5,239 bases of DNA from Leptospira sp. (GTDB taxonomy: Bacteria; Spirochaetota; Leptospiria; Leptospirales; Leptospiraceae), in contig JAPZRK010000042.1 in NCBI GenBank assembly GCA_027531445.1, positions 1 through 5,239 on the forward strand. The letters run 5' to 3'. Shown here piece after piece: positions 1-5,137 of this stretch. Within the stretch, counting starts at the first letter, position 1, and each line of letters starts with the position of its first letter. The position numbers were made by a program, and so were the translations under genes. The notes under the pieces are model-generated. The model was given only the letters and a program-made list of their open reading frames with translations, was not told the origin of the DNA and did no database searches.

Positions 1-76
1 TGTCTCTTTGTCTCTTTGTCTCTTTGTCTCTTTGTCTCTTTGTCTCTTTGTCTCTTTGTCTCTTTGTCTCTTTGTC
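1..76. repeat. 8-bp tandem repeat (TGTCTCTT)n, 9.5 copies visible
   Basis: Perfect head-to-tail copies of TGTCTCTT run from the first base to position 76: nine full copies and a half copy (TGTC) before the sequence changes to ACAATAG. No copy carries a substitution. The array is cut by the window edge, so its true length is unknown. The unit contains no stop triplet on either strand, so all six frames are open through it, and 8 is not a multiple of 3, so copy-number change would shift any frame that crosses it. No gene can be shown to cross it in this window. The perfect identity suggests a recent or slippage-active array. Confidence 0.97.
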
Positions 77-179
77 ACAATAGATATTTAACAAAAAGGA
101 ACGCAAAATATTGAATCAAATTCCGCGTTCGCATTCTGCACTGATTGATTTCCAATCTTTCGAAGGGGGTTTTTCATGG

Positions 180-191
180 TTCATGCATGAA
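180..191. repeat. 12-bp perfect palindrome TTCATGCATGAA
   Basis: TTCATGCATGAA equals its own reverse complement. A further TTCATG lies just upstream (173-178), giving a direct repeat of the half-site. It could be a dimeric protein-binding site or chance. There is no neighbouring promoter or gene start to support an operator role. Confidence 0.35.
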
Positions 192-463
192 GGATACCAT
201 TTTGAAATCGGATGAGCAAGGCGGTATGATTGCGCAGATATTCCTTACCTGCAGCCTATACCGTTTTCTTCATCATACTTATAACGAGACGATCCGAATT
301 TGAATTAAGGTTTTTCTCCTGTTTTTCTACCATCATTGGCTTAGGGATAATTTAGAACACAAATCTTATCCTTTATCTTCAAAACTCAGCTTATTGCGAT
401 AGCTGCTTCGCTTTGAAAAAGGAATTCTGCAATCTCAAATAAAGTTTAATTGAAACTGGAAAC

Positions 464-473
464 CCTTGCAAGG
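464..473. repeat. 10-bp palindrome CCTTGCAAGG next to the kinase stop codon
   Basis: CCTTGCAAGG is a perfect palindrome one base beyond the stop codon of the minus-strand kinase gene. As RNA it could form only a short stem with a tight loop, and no T-run follows in the transcription direction, so it is not a convincing intrinsic terminator. No better terminator was found downstream of the kinase gene. Confidence 0.35.
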
Positions 474-474
474 A

Positions 475-2163
475 TTAACGCTTACACCTAACAAGGTTAG
501 TATAAGTGTTGGCGAAGATGACTCTGCCATCGTCGACATCCAGATTGTAATACCCGCCTTGCCAATAAGGCGTAGACGACCAATAATTGTAACCATCTTT
601 CCGCCATGATTCTGTTACTTTTGACGCATATGCGGCCTTCAATTCATCATTGTTTGGGAGTCGCATTCCAATCTTTTTGCACCTGGCATTGGCATCGACC
701 CAACTCATCTCTCCCAGGCTAGCGGACCAACCACCACTGCCTGTAGATCGATTGTTCCTTTGCTCATTTTTTTTTGGTTTCCAGTCGGGGTCTTTTCCCA
801 CAGCTTTTGGACTCCACTTGTCCAATGTAACCGTCTCCGCGACAACTCTTTCTGTATCGAAGAGCAGGATTCCTATATCCTCACTCAAGTAACCATCCTT
901 TTGAATGGTATAAATATATTTGCCTGACTTGGATCTTCTTTCTGAATATGGAGTCTGACCTAAAGTTTCTGAACTTGCCGCATCCTTTACTATTGCCCCA
1001 CTAGGTATGCTAGTTATCAGAATATTATCCTTCGGGATAATTTCGTCCTTAAAGAAATATCCTCCACCTAGGATGAGTAAGGTTAAGCCAAACACCAATA
1101 CTTTCGTCTTAGGTTTGGCCGAAGTTTCATCCTTTTTTTTAACATCTAGTCTTTTGATTTCATTTCCTGTAATGACTACTTTCTCACTGATGATGTCCTC
1201 TAGTGCGGCGGCCATCTCACTCGCACTCGCATAACGTTTTTCTTTCTTCTTTTCGCACGCTTTTTTTATAATTTGTTCCAGCGGTCCAAAGTGAGAAGAT
1301 CTGACATTGGCGGCTTGACCTGCTTTTGTTTTCCATAATTTTGATAAACTTGGAATCGGCTCATCCAAATGTTTCCGGATCACCGAGATCGGATTGTCAC
1401 CTACAAACGGTTTGTTTCCAGTGATGAGTTCATATAGCAAAATTCCCACCGAATAAATATCGCTTCGGCCATCAAGGTTGCTTGCACCCTCACATTGTTC
1501 GGGACTCATGTATGCCACCGTTCCTATTGTTAGTCCAGTTTGAGTTTTCTGCGAAGCACCCTTTACCTTCGCAATCCCAAAATCCACAATAAAGCAGTCT
1601 CCATTCTCACGTAGCATAATGTTGTCCGGTTTAGTGTCTCTGTGCACGATTCCTTTTTTATGTGCAGCATCTAACGCCCTCAAGATTTGGATCGCGTATT
1701 TTGCCGCATCTTTAATAGGAAGTCCTTCTCCCGTTTCTCTTTTAACTTTGGCTAGGCATTCTTCCAAGCTCCCGCCAGAGCCGTATTCCATAAGTAAATA
1801 TGGACGACCGTCTGCTTGGCCGACGTCAATGATATCGACAATGTTTGGGTGTTTGAGATTCGCCGCTGTCTTTGCTTCCTGAACAAATCTCTCCCGTATC
1901 CCAGAATCCTTACTCATTTCTGCATTTAATATCTTAACGGCCACGCGTCGTGAAAGGGCCGTTTGTTCGCCTAAATATACGGTAGCCATACCACCCTGGC
2001 CGAGCTTTGCATCGATTCGAAACCTAGGACTGAGCGCTTTTTGCAATAGCTCCAGGTCTTTATCGGTATTTGGTAAATCCGCAAGATTCGTTCCGCAGTT
2101 CCCGCAAAATCGCGCACTAATGGGATTTGCGGTCTGGCATATTGAGCAGGTAACGGAGGGCAT
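475..2163 (-). CDS. receptor-like serine/threonine protein kinase with zinc-ribbon, PEGA and DUF1566/Lcl_C-type sensor domain
   Basis: Encodes a 562-residue Hanks-type Ser/Thr kinase that looks intact. Residues 6-23 form a zinc ribbon (C6-x2-C9 and C20-x2-C23). The kinase domain covers about 48-325: glycine loop GQGGMATV at 55-62, ATP-binding K77, paired E96, catalytic HRDTKPDN at 174-181, DFG at 194-196, SPE at 220-222 and helix-F D235. The HRD loop has T177 where I/L/V is usual. Residues about 354-371 form one membrane span, 379-448 resemble a PEGA domain, and after a linker, 478-562 match the DUF1566/Lcl_C pattern (SWVDANARC, RLP, YWSS, terminal VRCKR). By family precedent the kinase is cytoplasmic and the PEGA plus DUF1566 part is outside the membrane, sensing ligand or cell-surface state. 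An in-frame TGA eight codons upstream makes this ATG the earliest possible start, and the zinc ribbon supports it. No Shine-Dalgarno is evident. It is monocistronic and divergent from its right-hand neighbours. Confidence 0.95.
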   Translation of the reverse strand: MPSVTCSICQTANPISARFCGNCGTNLADLPNTDKDLELLQKALSPRFRIDAKLGQGGMATVYLGEQTALSRRVAVKILNAEMSKDSGIRERFVQEAKTAANLKHPNIVDIIDVGQADGRPYLLMEYGSGGSLEECLAKVKRETGEGLPIKDAAKYAIQILRALDAAHKKGIVHRDTKPDNIMLRENGDCFIVDFGIAKVKGASQKTQTGLTIGTVAYMSPEQCEGASNLDGRSDIYSVGILLYELITGNKPFVGDNPISVIRKHLDEPIPSLSKLWKTKAGQAANVRSSHFGPLEQIIKKACEKKKEKRYASASEMAAALEDIISEKVVITGNEIKRLDVKKKDETSAKPKTKVLVFGLTLLILGGGYFFKDEIIPKDNILITSIPSGAIVKDAASSETLGQTPYSERRSKSGKYIYTIQKDGYLSEDIGILLFDTERVVAETVTLDKWSPKAVGKDPDWKPKKNEQRNNRSTGSGGWSASLGEMSWVDANARCKKIGMRLPNNDELKAAYASKVTESWRKDGYNYWSSTPYWQGGYYNLDVDDGRVIFANTYTNLVRCKR

Positions 2164-2202
2164 GACGGAAAAATAGTCATTTCAAGGATTCTTGGCAAGT
2201 TC

Positions 2203-2228
2203 ATTTTAAGGAGTGCCTTCGCAGTCAA
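2203..2228 (-). promoter_or_regulatory. weak candidate promoter for the kinase gene
   Basis: Reading the minus strand upstream of the kinase ATG, TTGACT (2223-2228) is followed 14 bp later by TAAAAT (2203-2208), about 40 bp before the start codon. The boxes resemble sigma-70 elements, but the spacer is shorter than the usual 16-18 bp, so this is only a weak candidate. Confidence 0.2.
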
Positions 2229-2320
2229 ATTAGATTAATCGTCAACGAATCAAAAATTTTAAGATCGGAATACCAAAGTTGTTGAATTCATTTTTGGATT
2301 CCATAGTATCAGAAGGAGCA

Positions 2321-2695
2321 ATGAATGAGATCGTTACAAAGTCAGGTCATCCTCTCGACACCAAAACACTCAAAGAGGTTGAGTATATATCCAGTCAAAT
2401 CATAGACTTACTGCATCCAATATCGATTTATCTTTTTGGTTCTTGTATTTACTTTACGTGGAATTCTTAGAACGATCTCGATTTCATGATCATTCAATAC
2501 ACAGATGAAGAGCAATCGATCTAAAATTCGAGCAAGCTTTATAAGAGCACCCGTGAGGGTATGATTACTACTGACCTTATTGTATCCAATCTGGAGCATC
2601 TCGATTACAGTAATGGTATTTTTTGTTTTTTATTATATTCTAATGTACTATATATTGAGATAACTCTTCCAGTTCCTGGATCTCAAAGAGTCTGA
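2321..2695 (+). pseudogene. decayed MNT-type minimal nucleotidyltransferase (antitoxin-like)
   Basis: From ATG 2321 one frame reads as a small nucleotidyltransferase of the DNA polymerase beta superfamily. Strand and motif IYLFGS is followed by exactly ten codons and then D-L-D, which is the GSx10DxD nucleotidyl-transfer motif (GS at 2438-2443, DLD at 2474-2482). After it come FMII, then LYKSTREG, TDLIVSNLEHL and VLYIE, matching the usual order of these proteins (an L-Y-x-S/A-L-R segment, then D-[LV]-[IV]-V, then a final V-L-Y-E). The frame is broken by TAG at 2468-2470, inside the motif spacer, and TAA at 2522-2524, so only 49 codons would be translated. GGAG at 2315-2318 lies only two bases before the ATG. 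A HEPN relic follows directly. In intact pairs the MNT partner acts as antitoxin by AMP-transfer to the HEPN toxin. The identification rests on motif order, not a search. Confidence 0.72.
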
Positions 2696-3032
2696 CTACA
2701 GTATGCGAAAAGTGATCCTGCTATGACAAAAACAAATATACTAAACTATACTATACTACACTATCTCGATATCCAGGAGATTTCGATTAAGTTTCAAAAA
2801 GTGTATACATCGAGGCCATCAAATATAGTCGCCACTCGCACCATTCGACTTCCAAAATAGGCATTGAGTCGTGTGGACGGAACAACCATTTCCAAAGTTC
2901 TATGCGGGCCAAAGATCGTTAACAAGTACCGGGCAGAAATGACGAAGGAGCCATTTCGAGCTTACATAGCCACATTAGATCTCCGCTTTATGCGGTAAAA
3001 AAAATATACACCCATACTAGTGAAAGGTGGAT
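2684..3032 (+). pseudogene. decayed HEPN-domain protein (partner of the MNT relic)
   Basis: Immediately after the MNT frame, codons 2690-2730 read V-stop-LQYAKSDPAMTK. Small HEPN proteins that accompany MNT genes typically begin near a WLxYAxSDLxxA segment, so the TGA at 2693-2695 is probably a mutated Trp codon. The similarity then moves to another frame (about 2780-2875: FD-stop-VSKSVYIEAIKY, compare the FxAQQxxEKAIKA helix, then a His-rich SKIGIESCG stretch) and back again (about 2920-2998: VNKYRAEMTKEPFRAYIA, compare the YAVETRYP region), with a last trace LYAVKKIYTH near 2988-3017. At least two frameshifts and several stops make it non-functional. Boundaries are approximate. The HEPN call is inferred from motif order and from the adjacent nucleotidyltransferase; each piece alone would be weak. 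Confidence 0.55.
2739..2763. repeat. imperfect 5-bp tandem repeat (NACTA)5
   Basis: Five consecutive pentamers TACTA, AACTA, TACTA, TACTA, CACTA differ only in the first base. The tract lies where the HEPN-like similarity weakens and then changes frame, so slippage here may have contributed to the decay of that gene. Confidence 0.7.
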
Positions 3033-3062
3033 CGGGAAATTTGTAAATCCACGAAAAAATGA

Positions 3063-3200
3063 AATTTTAATCATTTAGGAAATACGTTGTTTTCTTCACC
3101 AGAAAATTATTTGTTAGATACTCTGAGATTTTTCGCTGGAGTTGATTTACCAAACCAAAGATTTTCTAATACCCATTTACTTTTTAATCGAAAAACATGA
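3063..3200 (+). other. short open stretch, possible gene remnant of unknown family
   Basis: Between a TGA at 3060-3062 and a TGA at 3198-3200 one plus-strand frame is open for 45 codons with no ATG. It reads in protein-like fashion (for example ENYLLDTLRFFAGVDLPNQ), with a varied mix of charged and hydrophobic residues rather than low-complexity translation. It could be a remnant of another lost gene between the HEPN relic and the next intact gene, or simply leader DNA. I recognise no family. Confidence 0.25.
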
Positions 3201-3207
3201 CTACAAT
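3177..3207 (+). promoter_or_regulatory. weak candidate promoter for the 3280-4774 gene pair
   Basis: TACAAT at 3202-3207 is a good match to a -10 box and sits about 50-75 bp before the first start codons of the downstream genes. The upstream candidate -35 region (TTTACTTTTTA, from 3177) is poor, and the spacing is longer than ideal for TTTACT. Offered only as the best-looking site in this interval. Confidence 0.2.
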
Positions 3208-3244
3208 CCTCCAAGGGAAATTTCTGCTCCGAAAAAAATTAGTG

Positions 3245-3249
3245 AGGAG
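3245..3249 (+). promoter_or_regulatory. Shine-Dalgarno AGGAG serving a micro-ORF ahead of the 208-codon gene
   Basis: AGGAG lies eight bases before GTG 3258 and fourteen before ATG 3264, both in the same short frame. It is 30 bases before the ATG at 3280, too far for direct initiation there. It is the strongest ribosome-binding signal in the interval, so ribosomes probably load upstream of the annotated gene start. Confidence 0.45.
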
Positions 3250-3257
3250 AACCAAAG

Positions 3258-3287
3258 GTGTCAATGACCGAAGTAAGAAATGGATAA
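3258..3287 (+). CDS. possible 9-codon leader peptide overlapping the next gene start
   Basis: GTG 3258 opens a nine-codon frame (MSMTEVRNG) that ends with TAA at 3285-3287. The next gene's ATG is at 3280-3282, so the micro-ORF stop lies five bases inside it. With AGGAG well placed before the GTG, and no good Shine-Dalgarno directly before 3280, the arrangement would allow translational coupling or reinitiation. An equally simple alternative is that the real N-terminus once began here and a one-base indel separated it from the main frame. The peptide is too short for similarity evidence. Confidence 0.3.
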   Translation: MSMTEVRNG

Positions 3288-3906
3288 AAATAAAATCATT
3301 TCAGATATAAGAGATGTTTTTCCTACTCTCGATTCATTTCTAATGGAAAACGGCAATAAGCGAATCAACGAAGAAATCGATCCCTGGACCAAATCAAATC
3401 ATATGTTTGTGTATCAAAATAAATTATTTCTGAATAGCGAACAAATGAAAGTGATAAAAAAATATACTTTCAATTTGAAGGCCGAAAAGGAGCAAGATTA
3501 TTTTTTTATCCAAAATGAATCGGGCAACAAAGATCGCGTTATCTGGGTAAATTCTAACGATTACCAGTCGATGCACAAACAAAAAGATGAAACAGAAAAA
3601 TGGGATCAAGATAGGGAGGAAAAAGTCAGAAGAATCGATAAACAAATCGAAGATTGGAAAAAAATCAAAAAGATCATTCAGCCTTCGACGATAAAGATTC
3701 CCGCCAAATCCTTTGAGATAACATTGGAGAGAAACAAAGATTCCGATAGAATTGATGTGCTATTAAAAATTTTAGAAGATTATGGAATTGAACTTTTATC
3801 AAGTAACACCCAATCAACTAACTCTTGGCATGCATGGCTATTAACAGGAGAAAAGTCATTTTTTTCTTTCGGATTTAGCAGCTTGGATGGAGTAAAATCT
3901 GATTGA
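3280..3906 (+). CDS. uncharacterised 208-residue soluble protein with central coiled coil
   Basis: Complete 208-residue protein that I do not recognise. It has no signal peptide or membrane span and is rich in Lys, Asp and Glu, so it is probably cytoplasmic. Residues about 1-90 look like a small mixed alpha/beta region with several aromatic residues (MFVYQNKLFL, DYFFI, RVIWV). Residues about 96-134 form a long charged helix likely to be a coiled coil (DETEKWDQDREEKVRRIDKQ). A second helix at about 155-170 precedes a Ser/aromatic-rich tail (HAWLL, SFFSFGFS). The start is fixed on the left by an in-frame TAA at 3274-3276, making ATG 3280 the first usable start, although its own ribosome-binding site is poor. 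The membrane-protein gene begins 34 bp downstream on the same strand, suggesting one transcript and perhaps a shared role. Composition is more AT-rich than the kinase gene, in line with an accessory origin. Confidence 0.8.
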   Translation: MDKNKIISDIRDVFPTLDSFLMENGNKRINEEIDPWTKSNHMFVYQNKLFLNSEQMKVIKKYTFNLKAEKEQDYFFIQNESGNKDRVIWVNSNDYQSMHKQKDETEKWDQDREEKVRRIDKQIEDWKKIKKIIQPSTIKIPAKSFEITLERNKDSDRIDVLLKILEDYGIELLSSNTQSTNSWHAWLLTGEKSFFSFGFSSLDGVKSD

Positions 3907-3928
3907 TCGAAATTCCTAAATTTTCGAT
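3906..3928 (+). repeat. 7-bp inverted repeat between the two unknown genes
   Basis: ATCGAAA (3906-3912) and TTTCGAT (3922-3928) are perfect inverted copies with a 9-base loop, in which an AATT/AATT pairing could extend the stem with one bulge. The first arm includes the last base of the upstream gene's stop codon. The stem is A/T-rich and is not followed by a T-run, so it is unlikely to end transcription fully. It might modulate read-through or protect a processed mRNA end in the 34-bp gap. Confidence 0.4.
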
Positions 3929-3940
3929 TCTCTACCAATT

Positions 3941-4774
3941 GTGAAAAATTTTTTACTTAGTTTGCTACCTTGGTCGAAAAAAGAATGGTCCGATTTCATC
4001 GCGGATCTAGCTCCCCTTCTCGGCTTGTTCGTTTTTTCAACAGAGCCAAGAAACATTATGTTACCATTGTATCCAGAACTTTATTTTGTTTTTGGCTATG
4101 GTCTCATTCGTTTAACATCGATTTCACTTTATGCCGCAGTTAAGCAGGGAAACGAAATGGGACTTCGTGACTTGGAAGTTCCAGAACCATGGTTTGGAAA
4201 AATTTTTTATGTGTTCTTTATCCTCTTCTTTGGTGCTATATTAATTATCGTCATCATTTGTATCATTGCGCTACTGATCGGTTTTAATTTCTTTTTCTAC
4301 TTACTCATCGAACTTTTTTTGAGTGTTGCCTGTACGGGTGGTATGGATGCAAATTTCACCTTCCCTACACTTTACAATTCCCTCTCCCCAAGTGAACAAT
4401 ATTATATCTGGGGTATGTTTCTATTTACATTGTATCGCTATATGCCGAGAGTTGTGGGTTTTTTCAAAAACCGCGAATATAGAAATGAATCAGAATCATG
4501 GGCATGGGTTGCTCTGGGAACACCACCAGTTCCAGAGAACAATCAATTCCAGATCATGGTAAAAGCTTTCCAAACAATGAGGGGAAAGGAAAAGAATCTA
4601 GAAGAATCTGATTATGGATCGCTCGGCGGAGTTGTTTACTTTTCTTTTTTATTTTTCTATTTTGGAGCTATCATATTGATGATAAAACTTCCATTAGCAG
4701 GTCCAGTACTCACTCTAATTGTGAAAGCATTTTTCGAATTGTATTACTTTAGATTGCACAAAGAAATAAAATAG
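3941..4774 (+). CDS. uncharacterised 277-residue multi-spanning membrane protein
   Basis: Complete integral membrane protein that I do not recognise. Likely spans lie at about residues 46-66, 87-113 (very hydrophobic, ILFFGAILIIVIICIIALL), 115-131, 228-248 and 252-270, with weaker segments at 19-33 and 155-170, giving roughly five to seven helices. The N-terminus has an amphipathic start with a WSKKEWSDF turn rather than a cleavable signal. A conserved-looking polar loop (residues about 186-225) contains WAWVALGTPPVPENNQF and a charged segment. No transporter, channel or enzyme motif stands out. The start is GTG; the frame has an upstream TAA at 3917-3919 and no ATG before residue 40, and no Shine-Dalgarno is visible, so the start is uncertain by a few residues (TTG 3962 is an alternative). 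It follows the 208-residue gene by 34 bp and is probably co-transcribed with it. Confidence 0.82.
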   Translation: MKNFLLSLLPWSKKEWSDFIADLAPLLGLFVFSTEPRNIMLPLYPELYFVFGYGLIRLTSISLYAAVKQGNEMGLRDLEVPEPWFGKIFYVFFILFFGAILIIVIICIIALLIGFNFFFYLLIELFLSVACTGGMDANFTFPTLYNSLSPSEQYYIWGMFLFTLYRYMPRVVGFFKNREYRNESESWAWVALGTPPVPENNQFQIMVKAFQTMRGKEKNLEESDYGSLGGVVYFSFLFFYFGAIILMIKLPLAGPVLTLIVKAFFELYYFRLHKEIK

Positions 4775-4813
4775 ACAATTATATAAACTCTTTAGAAATT
4801 CTCAATCTGTCTC

Positions 4814-5131
4814 TCGAGGGGAAAAGAAATCGTCAGTAAAGACAACAATACGGGCGATAGGTTATAGGAAGAAGCCATGATTAGTGAGATTACTATTTTT
4901 TAGTTCATAGCTTACTTCAAAATCTGGTGTTATATGAGAAATGGATATTAATTTTATTATTTTCGCAATGACACAAAACGTAGATAAGTAAAGATAAAGC
5001 TCGCTGAAAGTTATTTTATCAGCTTAAATATAAGCTGGGCCGAAGACTCACCTCTTGGACAAGGACCAACTGGCAAAAGCATCCGATCGGGAAATCCACA
5101 AGTCATTTCGGACACCACCCAAGACGATACA
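4814..5131 (+). pseudogene. decayed PAS-GAF sensor fragment (histidine-kinase type)
   Basis: One plus-strand frame carries recognisable sensor-domain sequence although it has no usable start and four stops (TAG 4865, TAG 4901, TAA 4949, TAA 4985). Codons 4838-4882 read KDNNTGDRL-stop-EEAMIS, resembling the R-D-I-T-x-R-K-x-x-E-E-A-L end of a PAS/PAC domain. A GAF-like part follows: YMRNGY-stop-FYYF, NDTKRR, then SWAEDSPLGQGPTGKS and IRSGNPQVISD at 5033-5113, closely matching the GAF pattern W-A-x-x-x-L-G-x-G-P-T-G-x-A-I-R-x-G-x-P. PAS followed by GAF is typical of multi-domain sensor histidine kinases. The similarity stops abruptly near 5131, just before the end of a minus-strand gene, and no catalytic kinase part is present. 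The GAF core is convincing; the PAS end is an inference. Confidence 0.65.
5020..5037. repeat. 7-bp inverted repeat CAGCTTA-AATA-TAAGCTG
   Basis: Perfect 7-bp arms around a 4-base loop, inside the GAF relic. The left arm overlaps a second possible stem (GCTGA at 5003-5007 with TCAGC at 5019-5023). No T-run follows in either direction, so it is not a terminator; probably incidental within former coding sequence. Confidence 0.4.
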
Positions 5132-5137
5132 TTGACT

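Larger units (their letters stand above)
77..474. other. about 400 bp without a supported gene, 3' of the kinase gene
   Basis: No complete gene can be supported here on either strand. Two short plus-strand open stretches have some protein-like composition. One spans about 84-213, with an AAGGA-like site before a possible TTG start near 111 and a segment reading ALIDFQSFEGGFSWF. The other starts at an ATG at 187 and ends with TGA at 301-303 (38 codons, containing SDEQGGMIAQIFLT). They lie in different frames and overlap, which could be a frameshifted relic, but I recognise no family with confidence. The stretch also contains a 12-bp palindrome (180-191) and a 10-bp palindrome beside the kinase stop codon. 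Confidence 0.5.

Noticed and set aside
381..420. Possible terminator hairpin downstream of the kinase gene
   Set aside because: Only 4-bp stems (AGCT/AGCT, GCGA/TCGC) can be drawn and no T-run follows on the minus strand.
475..600. A diversity-generating retroelement cassette within the window
   Set aside because: No reverse transcriptase and no second copy resembling the kinase 3' end were found by eye in the window; kept only as a hypothesis about the C-terminal domain.
1619..1882. Plus-strand open frame of 87 codons opposite the kinase catalytic region
   Set aside because: It is antisense to the conserved kinase core and its translation shows no domain; open only because of the codon use of the real gene. 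The same applies to the plus-strand frames at 650-892 and 1007-1234.
1971..2228. Minus-strand open frame of 85 codons overlapping the kinase N-terminus
   Set aside because: It is out of frame with the zinc ribbon and glycine loop, which fix the true frame; the composition is not that of a recognisable protein.
2279..2470. A complete 63-residue small protein starting at TTG 2279
   Set aside because: The frame continues with clear nucleotidyltransferase sequence after the TAG (NDLDFMII), so this is a truncated pseudogene, not a short gene; ATG 2321 is the likelier original start.
2468..2524. Stop-codon readthrough or selenocysteine-like recoding in the MNT frame
   Set aside because: The stops are TAG and TAA, no recoding signal is evident, and the downstream HEPN part is also frameshifted, so simple decay is the better explanation.
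2408..2599. Minus-strand open frame of 63 codons over the MNT relic
   Set aside because: It lies antisense to the nucleotidyltransferase motif, which explains the sequence better on the plus strand.
4323..4562. Plus-strand open frame of 79 codons inside the membrane-protein gene
   Set aside because: Out-of-frame shadow of the 277-residue membrane protein, whose long hydrophobic spans identify the real frame. The minus-strand frame at 3424-3645 is likewise a shadow of the 208-residue gene.
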